This document shows, piece after piece, positions 27,897-35,630 of a stretch of 64,000 bases of DNA. The translations under genes were made by a program, and so were the position numbers. The stretch spans positions 1-64,000 of the forward strand of contig NZ_FNCP01000028.1 in the NCBI RefSeq assembly GCF_900100785.1. Direction: 5' to 3'. The DNA comes from Desulfosporosinus hippei DSM 8344. Its GTDB lineage: Bacteria > Bacillota > Desulfitobacteriia > Desulfitobacteriales > Desulfitobacteriaceae. How positions within the stretch are numbered: the stretch's first letter is position 1; each line of letters starts with the position of its first letter. The notes below the pieces were generated by a model. That model was not told where the DNA came from. It searched no databases and worked only from the letters and a program-made list of their open reading frames with translations.

Positions 27897-28235
27897 CTAA
27901 TCACAGTTCACAGTCTTGCGCTTTAACCAATCCTTTAAGTTTTGCAGGTCATTCTGATATAGTTCCAGATTCCTCAAGTTGTCATAGACCAAGCTGTCTA
28001 TAAACTTGATCCGTTCATCGATAGCCAAGGAATAGTAAACCCACTGGGCATGCTTGCGGTCTTTCACCAAATCGGCATTCTTTAGATAGATCAAATGCCT
28101 CGATGCTTTAGCTTGTGAGATCTGTAAGGTTTCCATGATATCGCAAACACAGAGTTCCTTTTCAAATAACAGGTTTAAAATCCTTAATCGGGTTTCGTCA
28201 GAAAGGGCCTTTAAGGCATCTAACAGTTTTTCCAT
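27897..28235 (-). CDS. arsR: ArsR family repressor of the ars operon
   Basis: A 112-residue ArsR protein: [51 protein letters not shown], then a C-terminal dimer helix. ELCVCDI holds the classical As(III)-binding Cys pair. The ATG at 28235 follows AGAGGTG by 7 nt; the in-frame GTG at 28244 is part of that RBS. It is the first gene of the operon arsR-acr3-(arsC remnant)-permease-thioredoxin. Only one of the two ArsR proteins in the window is adjacent to the efflux gene. Confidence 0.93.
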   Translation of the reverse strand: MEKLLDALKALSDETRLRILNLLFEKELCVCDIMETLQISQAKASRHLIYLKNADLVKDRKHAQWVYYSLAIDERIKFIDSLVYDNLRNLELYQNDLQNLKDWLKRKTVNCD

Positions 28236-28440
28236 TGAAATCACCTCTTGCTTAACCTTTTTTAATAATCTTATATTCGTTTAAGCGATTATATGAGTAT
28301 TATACATTATGATCTCTGAAAAGAAAACTAGTATTTCGGAAATTTGCTTAAATATGGTGCGGGTCGTTTCGGCGGAGACAACAAGGCATAAAGAACAAGC
28401 TTCGCTTACTAGAAAAATTGGCTGGCGCACGAAGACACTG
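28236..28440 (-). other. Leader/promoter region of the ars operon
   Basis: No gene is visible. Close to arsR (28260-28315) the DNA is AT-rich with two TATAAT-like hexamers on the minus strand and an imperfect dyad around ATTCGTTTAAGCGAT, a plausible ArsR operator. The part from 28330 to 28440 holds nothing I recognise. Confidence 0.4.
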
Positions 28441-28490
28441 GATTAATATGATAAAAGAAGCCCTTTCAGGCTTCTTTTATCATATTAATC
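28441..28490. terminator. Bidirectional terminator between arsM and the ars operon
   Basis: 22-bp perfect stem with a 6-nt loop (CTTTCA) and T-rich 3' sides on both strands, 65 nt after the arsM stop. Confidence 0.92.
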
Positions 28491-28554
28491 CTTACCTTTA
28501 ACAGTATTTACCCGTTGAAGAACGTACATAGGAGGGTTTAATAATCTCACTCGC

Positions 28555-29346
28555 TTATTTTCTTGCCTCGATAATATAAGAAGCAACAAAATCTTCAATA
28601 TTCTTATCGGGAGCCCAGGCCATTACAATCTCTCTGCTGTTATCCTTGGGAGTCAAGCGAATATCCTTAAAGCCGACATTCTGCAACATTGCTTTGATGT
28701 CTTCCACATATTCGGCACCGCCAATACAACTGGCAATCATCCCTAAGTCTTGTTTAATAGTTTGAGGTAATTGAGCTGTAGTAACAACATCGGACGTTGA
28801 TAATCTTCCACCGGGCTTAAGAACTCTTAAAGCCTCTTTAAACACCTGTTCCTTATCCAGAGCAAGGTTGATAACACAATTCGAGAGGATAACATCCACT
28901 GAACTATCGGCTACAGGCAAATGTTCAATTTCCCCCAATCTGAACTCAACATTGGTATACCCACTCTTCTCAGCATTTTTCCTTGCCAGTTTAACCATAT
29001 CCGGGGTCATATCAACCCCTATCACATATCCGGTTTCCCCTACCTGCCTTCTGGCAAGGAAGCAATCACCCCCCCCTCCGCTTCCCAGATCAAGAACTAC
29101 TTCCCCCTCTTTTAAAGCTGCGATAGCGATTGGATTTCCGCATCCCAGACCCATATTAGCTTCAGGCGGCACACTTGAAAGATCCCCCGCGCTATACCCA
29201 ATTCTAGCGGATATTTCACTGATATCTACCGGAGAACCACTACAGCTGCATCCGCCCCCGCAACAGCCTCCTTCAGCTCCTTTTCGGGCAACCTCTGCAT
29301 AGTTTTTTCTAATAAAGTCTCTAATCTCTTCATTAGTGTCTGTCAT
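28555..29346 (-). CDS. arsM: Arsenite S-adenosylmethionine methyltransferase
   Basis: A 263-residue ArsM with a Rossmann-fold SAM domain (VVLDLGSGGGGDCFLA). The Cys residues needed for As(III) are present: a Cys-rich stretch near residues 28-36, and the conserved Cys in SNCVINL and in IASCIGGAEYV. It methylates arsenite stepwise to volatile or exportable methylarsenicals. ATG at 29346 with GGAGGG 6 nt upstream. It lies upstream of the ars operon on the same strand but is separated from it by a strong terminator, and just downstream of sigZ. Confidence 0.95.
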   Translation of the reverse strand: MTDTNEEIRDFIRKNYAEVARKGAEGGCCGGGCSCSGSPVDISEISARIGYSAGDLSSVPPEANMGLGCGNPIAIAALKEGEVVLDLGSGGGGDCFLARRQVGETGYVIGVDMTPDMVKLARKNAEKSGYTNVEFRLGEIEHLPVADSSVDVILSNCVINLALDKEQVFKEALRVLKPGGRLSTSDVVTTAQLPQTIKQDLGMIASCIGGAEYVEDIKAMLQNVGFKDIRLTPKDNSREIVMAWAPDKNIEDFVASYIIEARK

Positions 29347-29403
29347 AAATACCCTCCATCAGTTTTCATTAAATAGTCTTTACTAATAAAGACGCAGGCA
29401 AAG

Positions 29404-29427
29404 AAAAAAGGACGCAGCTTTACGTCC
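29404..29427 (-). terminator. Terminator of the sigZ-like gene
   Basis: Short GC stem GGACG/CGTCC followed by TTTTTTC on the minus strand, directly after the sigma-factor stop. A second small hairpin lies at about 29370-29388. Confidence 0.75.
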
Positions 29428-29433
29428 ATTTCC

Positions 29434-29991
29434 TTAACAATATTTGCATTCACTACTTTTATGCTTATAGTCGATGATATTCCCTCTGCTGTCAATTTCC
29501 AACTGACAGCAGCCTAAGAGCATTTCTTTAAGCATTTTCCTTCCCCGCTGAACTCTGGATTTTGCCCCTGATAGAGAAATACCCAACTTCTCACTCAACT
29601 CATTCTGAGTCATGCTTTGAAATTCTGTCAGCAGAATAGCCTGCTTATAGGTCTCCGGTAAACTGTCTACCATAATTTTTAAGCAGGATGCTATTTCAGT
29701 ATTCGCAGAAGTTTCTTCAGCGGTACTGCTTTCCAGATCTTCGCCAAGATCCGTGCTTTCCAACTTAAGGTTATTTCTCCTATAGTAGTCCTTAACAGTG
29801 TTATGGGCTATTCTGAATATCCAAGCATGAAGTCTATCCTCATTCATCACGCTGCCGATATTTTTATGGATTTTTAAAAAAATCTCCTGAAATATGTCCT
29901 CGGCATCCTGTTTATTGGCAACCCGTTTCTTGATAAACCTTTTGAGGGGTAGACTGAATTCCTCCCAAACACAGTTTATACAAGTACTCAC
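29434..29991 (-). CDS. sigZ: SigZ-like RNA polymerase sigma factor
   Basis: A 185-residue ECF-type sigma factor. Region 2 reads RVANKQDAEDIFQEIFLKIHKNI with RLHAWIFRIAHNTVKDYYRR; region 4 reads LPETYKQAILLTEFQSMTQNELSEKLGISLSGAKSRVQRGRKML. The C-terminus has the SigZ-type Cys tail (GCCQLEIDSRGNIIDY, final CKYC). SigZ has no anti-sigma factor next to it here, and the Cys residues could sense metals or redox state. The start is probably GTG at 29991, 6 nt after AGGTGG; the ATG at 30006 lacks an RBS. It lies 87 bp upstream of arsM. Confidence 0.88.
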   Translation of the reverse strand: MSTCINCVWEEFSLPLKRFIKKRVANKQDAEDIFQEIFLKIHKNIGSVMNEDRLHAWIFRIAHNTVKDYYRRNNLKLESTDLGEDLESSTAEETSANTEIASCLKIMVDSLPETYKQAILLTEFQSMTQNELSEKLGISLSGAKSRVQRGRKMLKEMLLGCCQLEIDSRGNIIDYKHKSSECKYC

Positions 29992-30129
29992 TGTAAACCA
30001 CCTCATTTTTTCATAGCAGGCGTTCCCATAGGAGATTATTTATAGATTACTTTATCTAGCATGCTGGCCAATTAAAATAGTAGGATTTTTACCATTTCGT
30101 TTAGCTAATATAAGAGCTTGATCAGAAGC

Positions 30130-30690
30130 TCATCTATTATTTGTATGGTGTGGGCATGATCTTATATGATCATCGACCATGCCGATTGCTTGCATAAATG
30201 AGTAGACAGTTACTGAACCCACGAATTTAAAACTTCTTCGTTTTAAATCTTTACTGATTTGTTCTGAAAGTGTAGTTTGCGCAGGAATCTGTCCATCAAA
30301 TTCCCAATTATTGATTATCGGTTTAAAATCACTATAGCGCCATAAGAAATTCGAGAAACTTCCAAATTCTAATTGGATTTGGAGAACAGCTAAGGCATTG
30401 TTTCTAACGGATTTTAGCTTTAATTGATGTTTAATAACATTATATTGAGTTCTGATCTCCTCTAGTTCTTCGTCGCTTAGCTTGGAGCAATAGACAATAT
30501 CAAAATTGCGGAAAGCTCTTCTGTATTCCTCTCTTTTAGAAAGTACGATATTCCAGGATAATCCTGATTGAGCACCTTCTAAGGTAAGCATTTCAAATAA
30601 ATATGAATCATCATGACTTGGTCTGCACCACTCTTGGTCGTGATACAGCTGCATCATTGGATTTTTCCCAGGCCATAAACATGCACTCAT
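30130..30690 (-). CDS. tag: DNA-3-methyladenine glycosylase I
   Basis: A 186-residue Tag protein: CLWPGKNPMMQLYHDQEWCRPSHDD at the start, LTLEGAQSGLSWNIVLSKREEYRRAF, and the final zinc-binding part with MVDDHIRSCPHH. It excises 3-methyladenine from alkylated DNA. The zinc ligands (Cys4, the His near residue 17 and C-terminal His/Cys) are present. The start MSACLWPG is normally MxRCxW, a mild variation. ATG at 30690 with GGGGGG about 8 nt upstream. Monocistronic; a small hairpin overlaps the stop. Confidence 0.93.
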   Translation of the reverse strand: MSACLWPGKNPMMQLYHDQEWCRPSHDDSYLFEMLTLEGAQSGLSWNIVLSKREEYRRAFRNFDIVYCSKLSDEELEEIRTQYNVIKHQLKLKSVRNNALAVLQIQLEFGSFSNFLWRYSDFKPIINNWEFDGQIPAQTTLSEQISKDLKRRSFKFVGSVTVYSFMQAIGMVDDHIRSCPHHTNNR

Positions 30691-30906
30691 GAAAGTTCCC
30701 CCCAGTTAATTCGTAAGTTGAAAGTTTTGCATAAAATAGTGCTGACCCAACTGTCTCGTACATATTATATCAAAATTCAATTTCAAGCTACAGGACAAAC
30801 CTAAACATCTTTAGAAGCGATAAGGCAATTAATGCGAATTAATGAGTTATCTGTTAGAATTATCATGTTAATAAATATTATAACCAAGACAGGGGAATGA
30901 GTTAAT

Positions 30907-31860
30907 TTGATTCGAACCTTTGGATTTAAGAAGGACTCGGAGCCTTATTTCAACTTCAGTCTAGATAGCTTAAATGATCATGACCTGCAATGGTATTGGA
31001 TTGATTTTGATAACCCTAACGAGTCTGAAATAGAATTGTTACAAAAGCACTTTAAGTTTCATCCCTTGGCTATCGAGGATACCCTTTTTTCCTTGAACAA
31101 ACCCAAACTAGACTACTATGAAGGGTACACCTTTTTCATTCTTAATGCTTTGAAAGACGATACTCTCGACCCCTCGGAGGTATCCTTATTTGTTGAGCAA
31201 AATTCTCTGATATCCTTCCATACGGATAGCTTGCCTGAGATTGATGCAGCTTGGGAACGAGTTACCGGAGATCGATCTCACTGGGAAAAAGGGTCTATTT
31301 TTGTAGCACACCAAATTTTTGATAAAATAGTTGATCATTTCTTTCCGGCTGTTTATAAGATTGAAGATAAATTAGATGCTTTGGATGCCAATCTAGATCG
31401 CAAGCTTATTCATAAACTGTTAGATGAGGTATTTCAAATAAGAGGGGATTTATTGAAATTAAGAAGAACCGTATCTTCAATGAGAGATTTGTTATATAGA
31501 ATCTTAAATTCCGAACGACTCCCAGGCTTCAAAGAGCATAAAATATATTTTTCTGACATACATGACCATTTATTAAAACTCTCGGATATGATTGAGTCCA
31601 GCCGGGAAATAACTTCTGATCTCCGTGACAGTTATTTATCCATAAATTCAAATCGAATGAATACAAATATGATGGTATTGACGGTGATCACTACAATTTT
31701 TATTCCATTAACTTTTATAGCCGGAATTTATGGCATGAACTTTGATTATATGCCGGAGTTAACCTGGAAATATGGTTATTTCCTAGTTTTAGGAATAATG
31801 ACTTGTATCGGCGTTTTAATGTTCTTGTGGTTCAAGAGCAAAGGATGGTTTGATAGTTGA
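30907..31860 (+). CDS. corA: CorA family divalent metal transporter
   Basis: A 317-residue CorA: a large cytoplasmic funnel domain (about 1-250) followed by two C-terminal helices, with the essential YGMNF signature after helix 1 (FIPLTFIAGIYGMNF). It takes up Mg2+, or Co2+/Ni2+ in some members, as a pentamer. The start is a TTG at 30907 preceded by AGGGGAATG. The loop residues between the helices (YMPELTWKYG) carry the acidic residues usual for the pore entrance. No Mg-sensing leader is evident in the short upstream region. Confidence 0.95.
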   Translation: MIRTFGFKKDSEPYFNFSLDSLNDHDLQWYWIDFDNPNESEIELLQKHFKFHPLAIEDTLFSLNKPKLDYYEGYTFFILNALKDDTLDPSEVSLFVEQNSLISFHTDSLPEIDAAWERVTGDRSHWEKGSIFVAHQIFDKIVDHFFPAVYKIEDKLDALDANLDRKLIHKLLDEVFQIRGDLLKLRRTVSSMRDLLYRILNSERLPGFKEHKIYFSDIHDHLLKLSDMIESSREITSDLRDSYLSINSNRMNTNMMVLTVITTIFIPLTFIAGIYGMNFDYMPELTWKYGYFLVLGIMTCIGVLMFLWFKSKGWFDS

Positions 31861-31918
31861 TAGACTAAGGGTTATCTTTACTTTTCCCGTATTCTGCAAT
31901 TCTCACGTAAAATAAAAG

Positions 31919-31946
31919 CCCTGCATAACAAAATAGTTATACAGGG
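31919..31946. terminator. Bidirectional terminator between corA and leuD
   Basis: 11-bp stem (CCCTGCATAAC with GTTATACAGGG, one mismatch) and a 6-nt loop; T-rich on the minus side (CTTTTATTTT). It serves converging genes. Confidence 0.75.
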
Positions 31947-31987
31947 TTAAAGGCTCGACATTGTGCAATGACTAATTGACTTATGAA

Positions 31988-32512
31988 TCAATAGTTTGAA
32001 TCAGCGTAACCAACCCAGCCGCCTTCTTTGACAAGTGTCTTGTCAAACTCGCCGACTTGGAAATCAATTTCCTCTGATTGGTCTGATGAGGTGACAATAA
32101 TCTTATTACGATCAATGTCAATTGTTATTGAAGTGTCTTTCCCCGCGCAGTTCTCAAAAAGATAGTCCAGCTTATCGGCCGGCAATTCAATTGCTAACAT
32201 ACCGCAATTATACATATTCTGTCTGAAGATCCGGGCAAAGCTCTCAGCTATCACCACATTGATTCCATTTACTTCCAAGGCCCAGGGAGCATGCTCTCTG
32301 GAAGACCCACAACCAAAATTGGCTCTTGTTACAAGCACAGTTTTGTTCTGAATATCTTCTTTATTGTTAAATCCAGGAAGTGTCAAATCCTCTAATAAAT
32401 AAGGTTGCAAGGCCTCCTTGGTAATTTCGGTAAGATATTTGGCCGGAATGATTTCATCGGTATTGATATCACTTCTATCCAAGAATAAGACTTTTCCGCT
32501 AAATTCTTTCAT
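31988..32512 (-). CDS. leuD: 3-isopropylmalate dehydratase small subunit-like protein
   Basis: A 174-residue swivel-domain protein: FLDRSDINTDEIIPAKYL at the start, NFGCGSSREHAPWAL in the middle, FRQNMYNCGML after it. The short form resembles archaeal-type LeuD/HacB small subunits rather than the 200-residue E. coli LeuD. With LeuC it isomerises 2-isopropylmalate to 3-isopropylmalate in leucine synthesis; related pairs act on homoaconitate or citramalate. It follows leuC by 16 bp. The leucine-codon leader upstream supports a role in leucine synthesis. Confidence 0.88.
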   Translation of the reverse strand: MKEFSGKVLFLDRSDINTDEIIPAKYLTEITKEALQPYLLEDLTLPGFNNKEDIQNKTVLVTRANFGCGSSREHAPWALEVNGINVVIAESFARIFRQNMYNCGMLAIELPADKLDYLFENCAGKDTSITIDIDRNKIIVTSSDQSEEIDFQVGEFDKTLVKEGGWVGYADSNY

Positions 32513-32528
32513 CTTTCCCTCCGATATT

Positions 32529-33815
32529 TCAAGCTTTATACAATTGTGAGTTGGTTATTTTTCCTTCAATCGCTGAAGCTGCAGCAGTAGCAGGACTCAT
32601 CAAATGAACTGTACCGCCCTTCCCCATTCTGCCATTAAAATTTCGGTTTGTTGTAGAAGCACAGGCTTCACCATTAGCAAGCACCCCATTACTCATGCCC
32701 AGACAAGCTCCGCAGGTTGGGTTTGTAACGCAAAAACCTGCGTCTTGAAAAATCTCAATTAGACCTTCTTTTAAAGCCAAGGAATAAATAGCCGGGGTTG
32801 CAGGGCTTACAATGGCCCGTACGTCATCGCTTATCTTCTTATCCTTAATGATACTAGCAGCAATTCTAAGATCTTCTATACGACCATTGGTACAACTTCC
32901 TATATACACCTGATCAATTTTTGTATCAGACATTTCCTTGACTGATTTTACTTGGTCTGGTTTGTATCCGAAAGTAACCATTGGTTCTAAGGTCGAGACA
33001 TCATATTCATAGACTTTTTCATAAGACGCATCCGCATCGGAAGTCCATTTTGAGTATTCCAGCAAAGCGTCATCTTTTGTGTTAAATTCGTCTTTAATGA
33101 ATTCCCACAGGTATTCAACAGTTGTCATATCCGGGTAGCATATGCCACAAGTGCCTCCGGCTTCAATAGCCATATTGCATAATGTCATACGTGATTCCAT
33201 GGACATTCCCTCGATCACCGGTCCGGTAAATTCTATGACCATGTTTGTTGCCCCGTTTACCGTCAGTTCTTTGATAATAAAAAGGATCAGGTCTTTGGCA
33301 TAAACCCCCGGCTTTAAGCTGCCATTAAGCACAAATTTAATGGTTTTTGGGAAATGGAAGGCACAGATACCCTTAAGTATCCCTACTTCAAGGTCAGTAG
33401 TCCCGACACCGGCAGCAAAAGCTCCAAAAGCTCCATGGGTACAGGTGTGTGAATCCCCCATGATAATTGTATAGCCCGGTCTTACGAATCCTTTTTCCGG
33501 GAATATTGCATGACAAACACCATTTCTCCCGATGTCAAAAAAGTCTTTGATACCATGTCTTTTCGCCCAATCCCGGAGAATCTTTCCCTGCTCAGCAGTT
33601 TTAGAATCTTTGGCAGGTGTGACATGGTCGATGACCGCCTTAATTTTTGTAGGATCAAAGACTCTGTCCATTCCCCTGGCCATAAGATCTGTGATGGCAA
33701 TGGGTGTGGTAATTTCATGACAGAAAACTCTATCCAGTTTTAAGACATGGGTATCCGGAAACGGCATGTTTACCCTGTGTGCATCAAATATTTTCTCAGC
33801 GATTGTTTTCCCCAT
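32529..33815 (-). CDS. leuC: 3-isopropylmalate dehydratase large subunit-like protein
   Basis: A 428-residue aconitase-superfamily subunit. Cluster ligands are in GSCTNGR and NPTCGACLG, and the N-terminal IMGDSHTCTHGAFGAFAAGVG segment is complete. Length and type match the bacterial/archaeal LeuC2-HacA group, so isopropylmalate and homoaconitate are both possible substrates. ATG at 33815 with AAGGAG upstream. It lies downstream of dapA but has its own promoter-like sequence and attenuator. No leuA or leuB is within the window. Confidence 0.9.
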   Translation of the reverse strand: MGKTIAEKIFDAHRVNMPFPDTHVLKLDRVFCHEITTPIAITDLMARGMDRVFDPTKIKAVIDHVTPAKDSKTAEQGKILRDWAKRHGIKDFFDIGRNGVCHAIFPEKGFVRPGYTIIMGDSHTCTHGAFGAFAAGVGTTDLEVGILKGICAFHFPKTIKFVLNGSLKPGVYAKDLILFIIKELTVNGATNMVIEFTGPVIEGMSMESRMTLCNMAIEAGGTCGICYPDMTTVEYLWEFIKDEFNTKDDALLEYSKWTSDADASYEKVYEYDVSTLEPMVTFGYKPDQVKSVKEMSDTKIDQVYIGSCTNGRIEDLRIAASIIKDKKISDDVRAIVSPATPAIYSLALKEGLIEIFQDAGFCVTNPTCGACLGMSNGVLANGEACASTTNRNFNGRMGKGGTVHLMSPATAAASAIEGKITNSQLYKA

Positions 33816-33847
33816 TTTATTCTCCTTATATTTTTATTAAAATTTAA

Positions 33848-33918
33848 CCCAGAAAAAGCCCCAAGACCTATTTTCATCCTCTGATGATGCCGCCTTAGTA
33901 GCAGCATGGGGGTCTACC
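33848..33918 (-). promoter_or_regulatory. Candidate leucine attenuator with leader ORF
   Basis: On the minus strand an ATG at 33907 starts a frame reading Met-Leu-Leu-Leu-Arg-Arg-His-His-Gln-Arg-Met, with codons CTG CTA CTA. Around it, AGACC (33911-33915) can pair with GGTCT (33864-33868), or the C-run beside it with GGGG, which is followed by a T-run (33853-33857). Inner stems GCTGC/GCGGC and CATC/GATG are present. Mutually exclusive stems and consecutive leucine codons ahead of leuC are the signature of leucine attenuation. The leader has no clear RBS and its frame runs past the T-run into leuC. Confidence 0.6.
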
Positions 33919-33971
33919 CTATTTTATAATAAAATCTTATTAGATTAAAGTATAATATTACAGTTTTGTCC

Positions 33972-33988
33972 GACAAGTAAAACTTGTC
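33972..33988. repeat. Short inverted repeat after dapA
   Basis: GACAAGT-AAA-ACTTGTC, perfect 7-bp arms, 4 bp past the dapA stop on the minus strand. Without a T-run it is not a strong terminator; it may be part of the leu promoter region (TTGTCG, 16 bp, TATACT). Confidence 0.5.
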
Positions 33989-33991
33989 ATT

Positions 33992-34867
33992 TTAACCTTT
34001 AATTCGGTGGTATAAATCATCCAGAAATGCTTTTTCAGTTTCGACAGCGTCGACCAAAGGAAGTCTTACTCCACCGGCATTAATCCCCTGATACTTCAAC
34101 AGGTATTTAATCGGTACTGGGCTGGCGGTTACGAAAATCCCTTTAAACAGGGGAGTTAGCTTCAAATGCCATTGTAAAGCTGTTTGAGTATCCCCGGCAA
34201 ACCAGGAGTCGATCATGTTTCTCATTTCGTCACCAACCACGTGTCCGGCCACACTGACGATACCAGTAGAGCCCAAAGCCAGCATAGGCAAAGTTAGGGA
34301 GTCATCCCCGCTATAGATAGCAAAATTCTCAGGCAGAATGCGCTTTAGTTCGCTGAGCTGATCCATCATTCCGCTGGATTCCTTAAGCGCTGTTATATTG
34401 GGAATTTCGCTGAGTCTGAGCACGGTTTCAGGGAGCATATTCACCGAACATCTGCCCGGGATATTATAAAGCATTAAGGGAAGCGGAGTCGCAGCGGCTA
34501 TGTTTCGGAAATGCTGATATAAGCCCTCTTGAGAAGGTTTGTTGTAATAGGGTACCACCGCCATCAGCCCGTCTACTCCAATTGCGGCTGCCTTTTTGGC
34601 TAATGCAATACTTCCTTCTGTGGTGTTTGAGCCGATTCCGGCAATAACGACAGCCCGCGAGCCTACGGCTTCTTTAACGACTTTAAATAATTCAAGCTTT
34701 TCTTCAGAGGAAATTGTCGGGGATTCCCCGGTTGTCCCCGCGACGACAATCCCATCATTACCATGCTCAACTAAATGTAAAGCTAAACGCCCCGCTTCTT
34801 TATAATCAATTTCTAGTCCCTCGTTCATAGGTGTAACCATTGCTGTTAGAATTCTTCCAAATGACAT
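33992..34867 (-). CDS. dapA: 4-hydroxy-tetrahydrodipicolinate synthase
   Basis: A 291-residue DapA: TAMVTPMNEGLEIDYKEA, GTTGESPTISSEEK with the conserved Thr pair, PYYNKPSQEGLYQHF, YNIPGRCSVNM and the Schiff-base lysine in ITALKESSG. It condenses pyruvate and aspartate semialdehyde, the first committed step to diaminopimelate, lysine and (in spore formers) dipicolinate. ATG at 34867 with GGAGTGGG upstream. It is preceded by a full lysine riboswitch with a terminator, so expression falls when lysine is plentiful. Confidence 0.96.
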   Translation of the reverse strand: MSFGRILTAMVTPMNEGLEIDYKEAGRLALHLVEHGNDGIVVAGTTGESPTISSEEKLELFKVVKEAVGSRAVVIAGIGSNTTEGSIALAKKAAAIGVDGLMAVVPYYNKPSQEGLYQHFRNIAAATPLPLMLYNIPGRCSVNMLPETVLRLSEIPNITALKESSGMMDQLSELKRILPENFAIYSGDDSLTLPMLALGSTGIVSVAGHVVGDEMRNMIDSWFAGDTQTALQWHLKLTPLFKGIFVTASPVPIKYLLKYQGINAGGVRLPLVDAVETEKAFLDDLYHRIKG

Positions 34868-35044
34868 ATTCCCACTCCTTACCTCTTATTACTCTTATTT
34901 TGTTTAACGAATTATTTGATCTAACATCAGTTTAGTTTTTATCAGTTTCAGCAGGGATAAGCTCTATAATATGCACAACCAACCCACCAACTAACCTACG
35001 CTTGCCATGATAACCCCAGACAATTTTTCCTTCAGAACATGAAA

Positions 35045-35075
35045 AACAAGGCGCAGATTGAGCTGACGCCTTGTT
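35045..35075 (-). terminator. Attenuator terminator of the lysine riboswitch
   Basis: 9-bp stem AACAAGGCG/CGCCTTGTT with a 13-nt loop followed by TTTTTC on the minus strand. It lies about 40 nt after the riboswitch aptamer and 180 nt before dapA. Confidence 0.88.
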
Positions 35076-35114
35076 ATAAACAAAATTAATAAAAATTAAA
35101 TAATGCACACAAAA

Positions 35115-35290
35115 CGATAGCACTTCACCGCAATACGGTGACAGTTCAAGGACTCTTAATCCGGGAACCAGGCATGGAATTAAAGAGAAAATCCACCCTT
35201 CGGAGCCATCCCCTTTCGCTAAGGATCATAGGTATCTCTCCAACCTCATCTTAGCTACTCTTGTTTGACCCGCCTCTATCTTCAGGTATT
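35115..35290 (-). ncRNA. Lysine riboswitch (L-box) controlling dapA
   Basis: The minus strand carries the conserved L-box blocks in order: GAAGATAGAGGCGGG.CAA, AAGAGTAG, GAGGTTGGAGAGATACC, CGAAAGGGGATGGCTCCGAAG, a loop arm, and a closing ACTGTCACCG..GCGGTGAAGTGCTATC. The first and last strands (GATAGAG / CTATC) can close the five-way junction. Lysine binding should favour the terminator at 35045-35075. Confidence 0.88.
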
Positions 35291-35301
35291 CAACTAGTTA
35301 G

Positions 35302-35330
35302 ATTATAGCGAAAATCACCCCTGAGTGCAA
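35302..35330 (-). promoter_or_regulatory. Promoter of the lysine riboswitch-dapA transcript
   Basis: On the minus strand TTGCAC (35325-35330) and TATAAT (35302-35307) are separated by exactly 17 bp, placing the start of transcription just ahead of the aptamer. Confidence 0.8.
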
Positions 35331-35487
35331 TGGCTTATTTGTTAATTTTCCCAATATATCCCATAGATTAACGCCATGTTGTCGGACTCATAAGCATTTG
35401 CAAATCTATCACATAAATATATGGTGATATTATATTTACATAACCAGATATCGATGATAACATTTAGCTTGGTTATATTCATTTCTT

Positions 35488-35507
35488 GAACTATAGATGT
35501 ATAGTTC
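35488..35507. promoter_or_regulatory. Dyad upstream of the rhodanese gene
   Basis: GAACTATA-GATG-TATAGTTC, perfect 8-bp arms extended by TTCTT/AAGAA with one extra base, 124 bp before the gene. It is a possible operator; no regulator can be named. Confidence 0.45.
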
Positions 35508-35630
35508 TAAGAATATGGGGGTGAAAATTGATATTCTCTCCGATAATCTGCAGTTATTATTTTATCGAGAGAGCCGCTAATTTGTACCATATAAAGGCTC
35601 AAGCTAAAAATTTGTGAGGAGAAAACATTA

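Noticed and set aside
27405-27926. 173-codon plus-strand frame inside acr3
   Set aside because: Antisense to a clear ACR3 permease; composition is that of a mirrored membrane protein.
31988-33815. Aconitase or homoaconitase pair of a lysine (AAA) pathway
   Set aside because: dapA with a lysine riboswitch nearby shows lysine is made by the diaminopimelate route, and the leader before leuC carries leucine codons. Homoaconitase activity cannot be excluded by sequence but is less likely.
34932-35123. 63-codon minus-strand frame between dapA and the lysine riboswitch
   Set aside because: It spans the riboswitch terminator and has no RBS; the region is explained by the attenuator.
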